This document shows, piece by piece, positions 46,868 through 58,723 of a DNA stretch of 64,000 nt. Location: the NCBI GenBank assembly GCA_036936605.1, contig JAUPFV010000005.1, positions 49,930,742 through 49,994,741 on the forward strand. The letters run 5' to 3'. A program made the translations under genes and the position numbers. This DNA is from Limnanthes douglasii subsp. nivea. Lineage: Eukaryota > Streptophyta > Magnoliopsida > Brassicales > Limnanthaceae. The notes below the pieces were generated by a model. The model saw only the letters and a program-made list of their open reading frames with translations, was not told the origin of the DNA and made no database searches. Positions within the stretch are counted from its first letter, which is position 1, and each line of letters opens with the position of its first letter.

Positions 46868-47793
46868 TGATGAGATCAGATTCTTTAACTACTGAGTCTT
46901 GACTTAATCTGAAGGGCAGTTCGGACCATGACCACCATTATAAAACTCTAAACATAACAAATATAATAAATGTTGACTAAGCTAGTTGTTGGTCACTTCA
47001 AACCATATTACTAATGGGTCATTAAAATTGACCTGAACTGCCTCGTTATAAAGTTGCTGATTTTCCTGATCTCGGGTGGTGGATCGAATGAACACTCAAC
47101 TGCGTCATCACGACAGCGATGGATGTTTAACCTTGATCTGTCATTGCTTGAAATCTCGCTTCTGATTCAAAATCGTGTTGTAACGTATATCCCCCTGTTC
47201 CGTTCATGAAATAGATGAAATAAATAAAAAAAATGGATTTTTGTTCAAGAATGAAATCTTATTGGAACTGTCCATATCCAGTTCATCCTTTTGAACCATA
47301 TTTGATTGTCTGGAAGGGACAAAAAAACATCTTGTTCTTCCTTCAACAATTTCTAATCCCTAGTGGACCTCTCAGGGGGCGACAACTAAAGAGGTAGCGA
47401 GACTGACCTCAATTGCAAGAATAGGTTGAATTTCTTTCATTTTGGTTATGGAAGGTCTTTATTTGAATATTTTTTATTCGAGAAATTAACAAGAATTTAT
47501 CTGTGGACTTCCGAAAATCTCTTTCATGTAGCTTGGCAAGAAAATTTTGAAGCATGGGTAAAGGACCCTTTACATGTAAGTCATATTGCTCACGCTTCAT
47601 GACCCGACCCAATAAGCTCATGGGTCAGTAATTAAGTATAAATACCCCAACCACTTTCATTAATGAGGGTAATCATAATTTATTACTAGCACACAGCTTA
47701 GTTATCTCACTACTCCTTACTCTAAACATTGAACACCATAAAACATCCAAAATACTTTACAAAATTACCTTCAAACATAAATAAACCACACCG
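46868..47793 (+). repeat. G4 5' LTR, interrupted by about 560 bp
   Basis: 46868-47035 and 47599-47793 align with the 3' LTR. It contains gtataaatacccc (TATA) near 47637. The insert (about 47036-47598) ends in LTR-like tgacc on both sides. I do not recognise its content. Confidence 0.75.
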
Positions 47794-47866
47794 AATTGGC
47801 GACCACAGTGGGAGCACGACGGTGCCTGAATTTCACAATTCAAAACCAGTAAGAAACATTGTTCGG

Positions 47867-47990
47867 ATGGATCCAAATGAACATAATGTTCCACCTTTTG
47901 AGGTAGAAGGTGCAATGGGAAAAAAGAAGTATAATATTGAGGAACGAGGCCAGTTGAGAGCTAGAATACAGGTGTGAGAGCAATAAAACA
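47867..47990 (+). pseudogene. G4 gag N-terminus, fused by deletion to RT
   Basis: MDPNEHNVPPFEVEGAMGKK then RGQLRARIQV, an N-terminal gag piece. About 80 bp later the sequence is already in the RT palm. The gag core, knuckle, protease and RT fingers are deleted. Confidence 0.6.
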
Positions 47991-48059
47991 AGAAGAAAAA
48001 GAAGTCAAGGAAAAGTCCAGAGCGTCAGTACTTCACCACACTGACAATCCGAGAGAAAA

Positions 48060-49420
48060 CGAACAACATGATGCCGTTCAGATTGAAAAATGTTGGGGTC
48101 ACTTATCAGACGGTAGTGAATAAAGATTTTGCTAATCAGATTGGCAGAAACATGAGGTTTACATAGATGATATGATGGTTAAAAGCTTGGAGGAGGATTC
48201 ACATATATCTAACCGTCAAGAGACATTCTCTAGTTTAGAAGCTGTAAATTTAAAATTGAACCCTGAGAAGTGTGTATTTGGGGTCCGATCTGGAAAGTTC
48301 TTGGGCTACATAATAAATGAAAAAGCAATCCAACCTGATCGGGATCACCTTTATTTCCTTACTAGCAATGGACCTTTCTTGGAATATTAAAAACGTTTAA
48401 AGGTTGACAGGACGATTGGCTGCGTTGAATAGGTTTATCTCAAGATCGTCAGACAAGTGCACTCCATTCTTCCAAGTATTGAGGAATGCTAAAGACTTTA
48501 ATTGGTCTCCACAGTGTGACCAAGCTTTTATTGAAATAAAGAAGCATTTATCCTCACCCAAAACTGTTTTCATACATGTATAAGGGAAAAGCTCTATGTA
48601 TATCTAGATGTATTAGAATATGCAATAAGTGTTGTGTTAGTAAGAGAAGTGGACAATTACCCTCGTCTAGTATATTACATCAGTAAGATCCTGTTGGATG
48701 TTGAAAGAAGATATTTGAAATTGGAAAATTGACATTAGCCTTAGTAATTACGGCGAGAAGAATGATACCATACTTCCAAGATCATTCCATTATTGTTCGA
48801 ACGTCTTTTCCCTTAAAAAGCCTTCTTCAGAAAGCTGATGTATCAAGCAGAATGACCAAGTGGTCAGTTGAACTGAGTGATTATAATATTGACTTTGCCC
48901 TCAAACAACAATTAAAGCCCAGTTAGTGGCTGACTATTTGGTATAATTTAATATTGATAGATCCTCCGGACAGGAGTCAGAAAATAGATCTAAGAAAGAA
49001 TGGGTAGTTCAAACTGATGGTGGATCAAGTTTTATGGGCTATGGAGCTAGAATTTGTCTAACTTCTCCATATGGTGATAAGATGTATATGGCCATATGTT
49101 TTGGGTTCATAGCTTCTAACAATGAGTCTGAATATGAATCAGTCATAGCTGGTCTTAAGCTGGCTCTCCTATATGGGGCTAAGAGAGCCCGGTTAATGAG
49201 TGATTTTCAATTGCTCACTTACCATGCTTAGGGGAAATCTAAAGCAAAGAAAGAACACTTGATTAAATACTTGCTTATGTTGAAAGAAGTTTCCGCAAAC
49301 TTTAAAAATATTTACTATGAGAACATTCCTAGATCGGAAAATACTATGGCAGACTCTTTGGCAACTATAGCCTATTCCGAATCCTACCCATGGACTCTTG
49401 TACAGGAGTCTTCCTTCCAT
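48060..49420 (+). pseudogene. G4 RT palm and RNase H
   Basis: MPFRLKNVGVTYQ, then after a frameshift YIDDMMVKSLEED and NPEKCVFGVRSGKFLGYI. Next LTGRLAALNRFISRSSDK, and RRMIPYFQDHSIIVRTSFPL. At 49008-49370 the plant-type RNase H reads WVVQTDGGSSFMGYGARICL and ASNNESEYESVIAGLKLALL, then RSENTMADSLATIAYSES. Confidence 0.82.
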
Positions 49421-49689
49421 ACAGACAGATCATGAAAAAGAGAGTGAGGAAAATACAAGTATACTTGTTATTTAACCTAAAGATTTGAGATATGTTATTC
49501 TCCAATACATCTCCAATGGGATATTGTCTCTGGATAAACCTGTGGCAAAAAAGATCAAGTATAAAGCTCACGGTTTCTTGATACTAAGAGAGGTTCGTTA
49601 CAAAAAAAACTATTTCAGCAGACCTCTCTTACGTTCTTTAGGATTTATTGAATCCCAAGTTGTATTGTCTGAGCTACATGATTGATAAG

Positions 49690-50720
49690 GTTCTGCCCAC
49701 TGTGGCTATAAGGCCTTAACTAGAAGGGTCCTATTAGCAGGATAATATTGGCCAACCATAATGGAAGATGCTAAAGGGATGGTGAGAAAGTGTGATCCTT
49801 GTAAACAATATGGGAATGATATTCATGTGCCAGCAATTCCTATGGATTCCATATCTGAACCAGTTCCTTTTGCCAGATAGGGTATGGATCTAGTTGGGCA
49901 TCTTCCTTTGGCGTCCGGTGGACGTAGAACAGTCATAGTCGCTATTGACTATTTATCTAAGTGGATAGAGGCAGCTCTTTTGGCTGGAACCACTTCGAAG
50001 ACAGTTATTAAATTTATCGTATCTAACATATGTTGTAGATTTGGGTTCCCGAAAGATTACTATAGACAATAGGCCACATTTTGATAATAAAGACATGGAA
50101 GCCTTATGTACCTCCAAAGGGATTCAACATTGTTTTTCTTCTCCTTTCCCCTCTCAATAAAATGGCCAGGCTGAGGTTGCAAATAGAACTATCTTATCCG
50201 GATTAAAGAAGAATTTGGAAGGAGCTACAAAAAAATGGCCAAGTTATTTACAAGAAGTGTTATGGGCTTATCGAACTTCTCCTCGGGCTGCCACACAAGA
50301 ATCTCATTTTGCTCTGGTATATGGGATGGATGCAATTACTCCCATGGAAGCTAATTTACCATCTCACAGAGTCCAAAACTATTCTAAACAACTAATGATG
50401 TAGTAGTTAGGAATCAATTGGACTTGATAGAAGAAAAAAGAGTTAAAGCATATTTGAGAACAGTGCATTACCAAGGCTTGATAAGGAGCAGCTTTTCTTC
50501 CAAAGTTAAAAGAAGGGATTTTCGAACAGGAGATAAATTTTTAAGAAAAGTATTTTTGCACACCAAGGAAAAGCAGTTCGATAAGCTGGATACGAACTGG
50601 GAAGGCCCTTATGTAATCTGTGAAAATATTAAACAATCAACATACAAGCTCTAAGACAAAGAAATGAGAGCTCTAAAGCACCCATGGAACGTTAAGCATC
50701 TGAGGTTATACTTTGAATAA
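49690..50720 (+). pseudogene. G4 integrase
   Basis: YWPTIMEDAKGMVRKCDPCK, GMDLVGHLPLASGGRRTVIV, AIDYLSKWIEAALLAGTTSK; a stop-ridden central part; then KKNLEGATKKWPSYLQEVLW and AYRTSPRAATQESHFALVYG, and FRTGDKFLRKVFLHTKEKQF near the end. Confidence 0.82.
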
Positions 50721-51148
50721 AAATCTTCTGTAAATATTTACTTTTTAAACATCAATGCAAATATTATGGGGCATACTCTTTCCATCCTTGGTGGCACGGG
50801 GGAGGTTTTAATGAGGTGTCCGGGTTTTTCAATAATATATGATGCCTTTTTCAAAAGTTTGGTGCAATTTTATTTCAATTCGGATATAAAACACTTATTC
50901 AACACCCCTGCTCTCAGGTATTGCTGAGTTGATCAGATATATTAAGCACTTGATCACATTTATTAAACGCATGTGGTCGAAGATGTTGGGTACATTTTTA
51001 AACACATCTAAAATATTAAAGGCTATTTAAACATTAGCCATAAAATAGTCAAACAAAATTTAAACAAAAGGGAATATGATAATTAGAATCTTATCGGACT
51101 AGAACCGATCTCTGATACACACAAAAATGCCTTGGCTCTTCAAGGACT

Positions 51149-52430
51149 TTAAAGTTTTACAGCATAGAGGTTAAACAAACATTGCAACAGAGTGCTTTGG
51201 CCATTCAAGGACTTTAGTCTTTCAGCATAGAGGTTAAACAAACATTGCAACATAGTGTATTGGCCATCCAAGGACTTCAGTAATTCAAAACAAAAAATGT
51301 ATAATATAACCTTAGGGTTTGTTCCCTTCGGATTTTTATTCACCACCATCTTTTTTGGGACTTTGGAGTTCAGCACTTGAACTCTCACTCACTTGTTCAT
51401 CATCATTGGAGTCTATCCCACTGGAGTAGTTGCGCTTGTCCCCATTAGCTATCGTATGGAAAAGAAGATCTTCATAGTCCACATATTTTCATAAATGACA
51501 AGGATCCTTTTAAGAAAGGTCTCGTGAAACAGTTGGACCACATCGAACATTATTCCATCATCCCTTTTTTCCAGAGAATCCACTATTCCATTAACATACT
51601 TTTCTATCCATGCAGCTATGGCTTGATCTTGTTGACGTTCCAGGACAGCTTTCTCTTTAGTCTTCTCTAGGAGAGTATTCTCTAACTTAGCTTTTACATT
51701 GGACAAAGTCTAAATAGTTTCGTCCTTAGTTTGCAATTGCTCCTTCAAAGCTGTGATATCATTCGAAGAAGAAGTCCCCAGGTCGGAGTATTTGGTTTGA
51801 AGCTTTTTGATGGTCGCTAAATCCTATTTTTCCTTCTTCAATAATTTTATGCTATGCTCTGCTGAGCGTTGAGAAGATCGTTTGACAAGCTTTTCTTATC
51901 TGTAGTCATGGTGTTGATGGTAACACTTTGATCATTTACTTATCTCTCCAAATCCAGCACTGGTCGAATATAACCGAAGAGGGCATGACTCAAGGTATCT
52001 TGTTCGCCAGATATTGCGTAAGTCTCGTTGTTGTAAGTCATAACGTTGGAAGAGTTAGGAGGATGGTAAGCCCCCACGAAATCATCTTTTTCTAAGTCAT
52101 TGAAATATATGTTGATGTTTTGAAAAGCGTCAAAGTCTACCTCTTTGTTATCATCACCAGTTACCTGTTTGGAATGGAGATTGGTTAGAATTTCCTCTTG
52201 CAAACTAGGATCGGTAGGATCTGGAGGAGGGACTTCAGGAGGATGATGGATTATCTTTGCTCCCAAAATAACTTTTTTTCTTTTTGGAAGCTTTCTCATC
52301 ATTGATGTCCTTACGCTTTTTTTCCTTCTTCGAAATCTTCGATGGGATGTCTGACCCACCAGCTTCCTTCACAGTGACTTCTACTGCTTCCAATAAATTA
52401 GTGTTAATACATTCTTGATTCTCCGAACCG
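51149..52430 (-). pseudogene. G4 antisense ORF, distal part
   Basis: Downstream half of the antisense ORF, left of the G5 insertion. It reads PPEVPPPDPTDPSLQEEIL and NNETYAISGEQDTLSHALFG. Then a coiled coil at 51706-51540 (VKAKLENTLLEKTKEKAVLE), then a tail containing a repeat of about 71 bp at 51155-51285 (LKSLNGQSTLLQCLFNLYA). Same layout as the G2 antisense ORF: conserved domain, intron, basic linker, coiled coil. Confidence 0.6.
51155..51285. repeat. Tandem duplication of about 71 bp in antisense ORF tail
   Basis: cagcatagaggttaaacaa and acattgcaaca recur twice, each followed by ttggccat and caaggact. Confidence 0.8.
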
Positions 52431-52514
52431 GTTCATTCAGTGGTTGTTTGAGGTGGGTCTGTTGTGGCCTTCTTCTTGTTGTTGTTGTTTTCGTCTTGTT
52501 CAAATGACTGGGGG

Positions 52515-52519
52515 CTTTG
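52515..52519. repeat. 5-bp target duplication, left of G5
   Basis: ctttg, repeated at 55097-55101. Confidence 0.9.
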
Positions 52520-52756
52520 TGATATAGAGTAAACGCAGAAAAGCCAATATAGGGGAAACCCTAATTTTATTTATCAAAATTCAACTCCAATACATTGTAA
52601 GCAAAGTCTGTTAAAACTCTAATACAAAAATACCAAAAATGCCCTAAGGTACCGTGGGTCAAAATCAGACACCGGGAGCTCCGAAACTGTCAATTTGCTG
52701 CATTATTCGGGTGATCGTCTGTCTTCATAAATTCTAACGCTAATCTATTTACATCA
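52520..52756 (-). repeat. G5 3' LTR
   Basis: Aligned with 54730-55096. An internal stretch after ccaaaaatgccctaa is missing. Confidence 0.9.
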
Positions 52757-53218
52757 TCCCCTCCGGGGTAGAGAAGATTCGCCCTCGAATCAGAACCAGT
52801 CTCCTCGTTAGAAGAGTCACTTACATAAGGAATCAGATGTTTAACATTAAAGACATCAGACGTACGGACATGGCTAGGCAAGCGCAACCGATAAGCATTC
52901 GGGTTGAGCCTTTCCACAATCTCCACAGGGCCAATCTTCCGGGCGGCCAGTTTGTTGTACTCACCGGCAGGATACCGAGCCTTGGTTAGAAGTGCCCACA
53001 CATAGTCACCAACTTCGAACTCTATAGGACGGCGATGATGATCCGTCTGAGACTTATACTTGGCGGTGCTCAAGACAAGCTGATCGTATGTCTTCTGGTG
53101 GGTTTGGCGAATCTGCGAGACAAGCTCCTTAGCAGTTGTGTGAACACGAATTTTACTGGGCAGGGTGAGCAAGTCGACAGGACCCCGGGGCACAACACTA
53201 TACATTACCTGGAAAGGA
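52690..53218 (-). pseudogene. G5 integrase C-terminal domain
   Basis: Open frame reading QIRQTHQKTYDQLVLSTAKY, RRPIEFEVGDYVWALLTKAR, LAARKIGPVEIVERLNPNAY and SDVFNVKHLIPYVSDSS: the GPY-type C-terminal part of a Ty3/gypsy integrase. In frame on its N-terminal side with the 54-bp repeat array. Its stop overlaps the 3' LTR. Confidence 0.85.
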
Positions 53219-53510
53219 AACACATCTGCAAACTCCTGCAAAAGAGACTGAACTGCAGGGCTAGCAACATGAAACACATCTGCAAACTCCTGCAAAAGAG
53301 ACTGAACTGTAGGGCTAGCAACAGGAAACACATCTGCAAACTCCTGCAAAAGAGACTGAACTGCAGGGCTAGCAAGAGGAAACACATCTGCAAACTCCTG
53401 CAAAAGAGACAGAACTGCAGGGCTAGCAACAGGAAACACAACTGCAAACTCCTGCAAAAGAGATGAAATGCACGGCTAGCAACAGGAAACACATTTGCAA
53501 ACACATCAGT
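53218..53510 (-). repeat. 54-bp coding minisatellite in G5
   Basis: Copies of gcaaactcctgcaaaagaga at 54-bp spacing (about 53229, 53283, 53337, 53391, 53445), plus a partial copy. Each encodes QEFADVFPVASPAVQSLL, a version of the EFADVFP motif that normally links protease to RT in this lineage. A 1-bp difference at about 53465 shifts the frame between the gag-protease ORF and the array. Confidence 0.92.
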
Positions 53511-54787
53511 CAAAACTGGATCACAAAACAACAAGAAGACCACACCAACTTCTTCCATGGCCGCCTGAAAAAGGGCACGGGACAACAAGGTCGTTGTGGA
53601 AGGACCAGAGCCAATGCTGAAGGACCGAGGCTTTGGCGGTACTAGAACAAACTTCTTACCCTGAAAAAAGAATGAATAAGTATTCGCACGACCATCATGC
53701 ACAACAGACAAATCATACTGCCAAGGGCGGCCAAGCAATAAGTGACAAGCGTCCATAGGCACTACATCACAAAACACCTCATCCCGGTATGTCTGTCCTA
53801 CAGAAAATGATACAAGCACACATTGAGACACAGTGATATCAATACCTTTACTCAGCCAGGCCAGCTTGTATAGTTTGGGGTGTGACTCTAATTTCAGCCC
53901 GAGCTTCGAAACCGTTGTCTCGGAAATTACATTCTTACAACTACCAGCATCAATAATGAAGGTGCATACTTTACCGCCAATCGTACAAGTGGACTGAAAC
54001 ACATTATTCCACAGCCAGTCACTCTGAGCAGGAACACGAGGGGAAAGAAAAGTGCGTCGTACCATCATAACTGCACCAACATCACCAGTCACAGCCTCCT
54101 CCGCAACCTCAGTCACATCATCATCATATGTATTAAACTTCGGGCGTCCATCAGGAACAATGGGGGCCGGTTCAAACGCCTCGTGAGAGAAAAGACCCCT
54201 AGCACCCACATCATTCGGACATTCTACCTGACGATACCCTAACTCACCACAGCCAAAGCAACGTAACTTACCAGCAGAACGGTTGGTCGCACCAATGGGA
54301 ATAATAGGAACGGTTGGACGTGGAACTGGTGCGGGCCCTGAGGTCCCTGTAGGAGCACCAGTTTGTATGCCAATCTGGGTCTGTCGGGCCAACTGTTTTT
54401 CTGTCTAGAGGGCACGCCGATGTGCTTTAGAAACAGACAACGGGTGGAACATGTTCAACACATCCTGGAGTTGAGGGCGCAACCCCCAATATAGCGGGAT
54501 ACCCGCTGATGTGTTGACTCGTTCACATCTGTACGAGCAAGCAACTGAAAGAACTCCTCCGTATACTCGTCCACAGAGCGTGGCCCCTGACGAAGATTCT
54601 GGAAACGCTGGAACAATTCTCGCTCGAAATTGTAAGGAAAGAAATGCATCTCCTTCCACAGCAACGCCGCCGCGACCTCTGGTTCTTTATTGCACCATCT
54701 CGCAGGACTGCCTGTGTCTGATACCAATATGATATAGAGTAAACGCAGAGAAGCCAATATAGGGGAAACCCTAATTTTCTTTATCAA
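53465..54787 (-). pseudogene. G5 gag and protease
   Basis: 54787-54455: gag piece RELFQRFQNLRQGPRSVDEY TEEF. A stop occurs near 54405. 54392 onward is open: knuckle CFGCGELGYRQVEC; protease FIIDAGSCKNVIS (DAG for the usual DTG); PMDACHLLLGRPWQYDLSVV; then TDVFANVFPVAS and the frameshift into the minisatellite. Confidence 0.85.
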
Positions 54788-55096
54788 AATTCAACTTCAT
54801 TACATTGTAAACAAAGTCTGTTTAAATAAGAGTTCGAATAAAAACCCTAATACGAAAATACCAAAAATGCCCTAAAGTAATAAAAATTCGAAATAAAATA
54901 GTAGTCGACTCCAAATGCCCAAAAAATACCATATATCACGAGCAAAGCTCGTGATTTGTAATCGTGGCGTCGTTCCCTTCGAAATAAGGTGCTGTGGATC
55001 AAAATCGGACATCGGGAACTCCAAAACTGTCAATTCGCTGCATTCTTTGGGTGATCGCCTGTCTTCATAAATTCTAACGCTAATCTATCTGCATCA
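54730..55096 (-). repeat. G5 5' LTR
   Basis: Full-length LTR copy. It contains the inverted repeat atcacgagc-aaa-gctcgtgat near 54936. Confidence 0.9.
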
Positions 55097-55101
55097 CTTT
55101 G
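55097..55101. repeat. 5-bp target duplication, right of G5
   Basis: ctttg. Confidence 0.9.
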
Positions 55102-56613
55102 GCCCTGGAATGCAGGTAAAGTTTGACATCTTTGGCCTTTTTCCTACTTAGGATGATATCTGTATGAGATGGGTGGTTAGCTCTTTCCAAGAGAGGTCTC
55201 TTCTCCTTGTGGTGTTCCACAAATGAGACCTCACGTAGTTCCCCGATGTGAATCAGTTCTGAAAAGCATTACCCCACTTCTCTAAGGCCCAAGAGTTTAG
55301 CTTGGCACAAGTATCCTGACCTACCTCCACATAATCCGAAAACTCCTTCAGAAACACTGGGAAGAAGTATGAGTCAGTTCGGAATAAAAACTTAATGTTT
55401 AAAAGATTAAAGAAGAAATAAAAGAAATTCACCAATGTTCTTTCAACGGTTGGTCAGCTGGCTTGGGTTTGAGTCAACCTTGATCTTCTTACCATTTTTC
55501 CAAGCCCCACTAATGAATAAGAACTGCATTCTCCATAGATTTTTAGACTCTAGGAGATCGTTCACTACCTTATAGTTATTCCCCATGTTGTAGTGGTACA
55601 AGGGGATTTCATTATTTTTACACAAGTTTGCCACAACAGCGAACTATTCCATTGCTAGTGGAATTTTAAATAACCTGGATGCCATGATGCTGGCTAGTAG
55701 TGTATACCAAGCATTGGGTCTCAATTGGATAGGACATAACTTAGTCAGATCAATGTATCTGACTATCTCCGGATCCAAAGGAAACCAGAGTCCCAAATTC
55801 AGCACTTTGTAGAAACCACTAGTTTATTGGGCTTGCAGTCCATCGTGGTTTCTAGGTATATACGTAGGCTATGTTTTGAAAGGACAACAAATAATTTACG
55901 CTGACCTTTTTGAAGCATGACCCCACTTTGCCTTCTAGACTCTCCGGAAGCGTATCCGGATGAGTCATACCCACCTTGTTCTTGCGCTTCCAATCTGCAG
56001 TTACATCTTCTGTTTTGATCGGACGCCTCAAAAGGGACTTCATCTAGACTGTCCTCCATATTTTCTTCCATTACTGTGGAAGGCTATCGGATGGCTGTAC
56101 ATATGGTTGTTTGGATAGTCTGGTTTCTGCTAGGGACTATTGCCCAGATGGTTTAGCCTTTGGTGCAGGTTTTATTGCCTCCGAACTGGATAGCTTTGAA
56201 GAAGTAGGGGTGGATTTTGACTTGGATTGAGGTGTGACTCGACGTGGGGTTAATTTATCTGGAGATTTCTCTGCATCTGAACCCATTGCGATAAAAAGTG
56301 AGGGTTTTATGAGGCTAGATACAATTTTCTCCTTAGGGATAAGGTCTTGAGACTCCTGAACAAATGACCCTGATGGAAGAGGTGAAAGGCTTACGACAAA
56401 GGGCAATTTTCTAACCTTGGAAGTTTTTGAAGATGATGAACCATGGTCTGTATTTACTTGTGGTTGATCGTTTCTTTCACTAGGAGAAACCGGAAGACCA
56501 ACAACAATGTGTTTGTCTCTTGCAACTTTTCTTGCTCTCTCTAACCCAGATAAGTTCAACCAACCTCTTTTTACTAAGGCGTTTCTGACTGTGAACATAT
56601 ATGATTCAAACAC
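55102..56613 (-). pseudogene. G4 antisense ORF, proximal part, with intron
   Basis: 56613-56137 reads RNALVKRGWLNLSGLERARK and a Ser/Pro/Lys-rich segment. 56071-55443 holds the Transposase_28-like domain: LCPIQLRPNAWYTLLASIMA, ending FLFISGAWKNGKKI. A GT-AG interval at 55432-55357 (attg|gtgaattt to cttcccag|tgtttc) is followed by LNSWALEKWGNAFQN. The G2 counterpart has its intron at the same point. Interrupted further left by G5. Confidence 0.62.
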
Positions 56614-56619
56614 GAATTT

Positions 56620-57042
56620 AAAAACGAAGTAAGCTTTCTCTCACTAGGAATGTTTGTATTTTGTGAAGACAATGAAACAATAAGAAGGTTTAAATACTAA
56701 AATGAAAAATGACAGTTACCTAGGAGAAGGTAAATCAATTTGGGTAATGATTAAAAGCTCCAGGGTATGGGAGTTGAAGCATATGTAACTTTCTAGCCTA
56801 GTAGGTACGAGAATGTAGGAGAAAAAGAACTGAGAGGTCGAACTAGAACATGACACGTGTCCCATGATCGCAAGAAAACTCTTAGAATTATGAAATGAGA
56901 AATCAGTTCCACCAAAATTCGAACAATTCACTTTTAAAGGACAATTATGCAATTCAGACAAAAACAACAAATCAGAAAATGTTGGTATTGATTTTAAGAG
57001 TTAGATCCTCTAAAGATTTTTCTCAAAACCTAAAGGGGCTAC
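56620..57042. other. G4 3' non-coding region before the 3' LTR
   Basis: Possible further 5' exon of the antisense ORF on minus (about 56970-56718), followed by a gtaactg donor-like site. Ends with the purine tract aaaggggcta. Confidence 0.35.
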
Positions 57043-57410
57043 TAATGAGATCAGATTCTTTAGCTACTGAGTCTTGACTTAATCCGAAGGGCAGTTCGAA
57101 CCATGACCACCGTTATAAAACTCCGAACATGACAAATGTAATAAATGTTGACTAAGCTAGTTGTTGGTCACTTCAAACCATATTACTAATGGGTCCTTAA
57201 ACTTGATCCGACTTCATGATCCGACCTAATAATCCTATGGGTTAGTAATTAAGTATAAACACCCCAACCACTTTCATTAATGAGGGTAATCAAAATTTAT
57301 TACTAGCACGCGGCTTAATTATATCACTACTCCCTACTCTAAACACTAAATACCACAAAACATCCAAAACACTTTACAAAATTACTCTCAAACAGAATTA
57401 AACCAAACCA
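57043..57410 (+). repeat. G4 3' LTR
   Basis: 368 bp, aligned with the 5' LTR halves. Contains gtataaacacccc near 57252. Confidence 0.88.
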
Positions 57411-57415
57411 GAGCT
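57411..57415. repeat. 5-bp target duplication, right of G4
   Basis: gagct. Confidence 0.85.
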
Positions 57416-58700
57416 AGTAGGGCGGAAAAAGTGAAAGCTTGCTATTAGTTATTGCTTGCTTCATAGGACCGGGGAGTAGACCCAACATATAGCCCGTTAA
57501 AGCTACGTTTTGTTCACAGTGGCTAAGGTCGGCTTTGACATCCACAAAGTGCCGAGTGTAATCCTTCAAACTTTCGCCTAACATTTGTCGACAGTTAATG
57601 ATTGTGTTCCCATGAGCTCGAAATTTTTTACTGCGCACGAATTATTGTATGAGCATTAACCAAAACATATTGAAATTCTTTATACAACCTTGGGCTAGCC
57701 GGTTATACCATTTTGAGGCTCGATCCTTAAAGGTCATCGAGAAATCTCGGCAAAGCAACTTGTCGTCATTATCGAAACTCAACATGAAATTCTTAAATGC
57801 CTCTAAATGATTATCCTGGTCTTTATTTCCATCTTACTTGTCCAACTTAAAGATACCAAAACGCTTCGGGAGGTGGCTTGACAGGATTTCATCAAACAGT
57901 GGGGACGATCTCCAATTTTGCCCAAAACCAAAAGCGCCACTCCCCAGACTATCTGTATGAGTCGCATATAAATCTTTCTCATTTAGATTGACGAATTGAC
58001 TTCCGAATATGTATCCATAAGTTTGATTGCCCGATGAGAGTTGTACTTGGGGTACGACAGCTTGGTCTCCTTTGTTAATGGTAATTACGCATTCTTTCTA
58101 TACAGAGATTGGGGTTCTCTTCTCAATACTATTTCTGTTATGCTTTGATACTCTGTCCATGATAGGCTTGGAGCGTCGAATTTATCGTTCTCTCATAAAT
58201 ATATTTTTTCACTCTTACGACGTCAGACTTCTCGGTATGGAGATAACGATTCATCTGAAGCAGAATCTGTAGAATCACTATAATCATGCCTGGACCGGCA
58301 TTTGATTTTTATTTCCGTCTCGTTTCTCTATTTTAGTGATCGAGGCTTATCCATTTGTACATCCTCTTTGTCTCGCTCCCCGCCGAACGAATTTCTTTAT
58401 CATCATCAAGCGGTTGCTCTATGCGGCAACCTGCCATATTCTTTCTTTCAGCCAAAACCGCTTCCTTCTCAGCATTAAGCTTGGCTATATCGTCCAACAA
58501 TTGCTGCCTGGTCATGATGAGGGTCAAACGCTTACTTTGGCCTCGACCATAATGGTCGTGATCATGATATATTTCTTCATAACGTCGGTCCATATGATCC
58601 TGTCTGGATCCTTACCTACCGCCCTCTCCGCGATCATTTCAGCATTCATCTATCTTAGGATTGTGATTTTGGAGAAAAATAAAAGCCTCTGGGTATCACT
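57416..58700 (-). pseudogene. G3 gypsy gag N-terminal half
   Basis: 58593-58333: coiled coil TRQQLLDDIAKLNAEKEAVL. Gag core near 57900-57640. 57638-57414: INCRQMLGESLKDYTRHFVD. It is cut by G4. The remainder of gag is at 46862 and leftward. Confidence 0.7.
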
Positions 58701-58723
58701 TTAGTTCCCAAAAATGGCACCAA

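Larger units (their letters stand above)
52520..55096 (-). mobile_element. G5: deleted Ty3/gypsy element with perfect target duplication
   Basis: LTRs at 52520-52756 (237 bp) and 54730-55096 (367 bp) both start tgatatagagtaaacgcag and end in tca. The left one lacks about 130 bp. Flanked by ctttg on both sides. On the minus strand the primer-binding site ttggtatcagacaca matches the initiator Met-tRNA type (tggtatcaga). Purine-rich DNA precedes the 3' LTR. It keeps gag, protease and the integrase C-terminus but has lost RT, RNase H and the integrase core, so it could move only with help. It lies in G4's antisense ORF. Confidence 0.93.
46868..57410 (+). mobile_element. G4: Ty3/gypsy LTR retrotransposon with antisense ORF and nested G5
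   Basis: LTRs at 46868-47793 (with an insert of about 560 bp) and 57043-57410, flanked by gagct. A primer-binding site follows the 5' LTR (attggcgaccacagtgg, from about 47795). A purine tract (aaaggggcta) precedes the 3' LTR. Gag start, partial RT, RNase H and integrase are on plus; a large additional ORF is on minus between pol and the 3' LTR. G5 is inserted in that ORF. Internal deletion and stops make it dead. It is inserted into the gag of G3. Confidence 0.88.

Noticed and set aside
53035..53645. Plus-strand Arg/Lys/Cys-rich repeat ORF (RKHICKLLQKRLNCRAS)
   Set aside because: Reverse reading of the 54-bp minisatellite that encodes EFADVFP on the minus strand.
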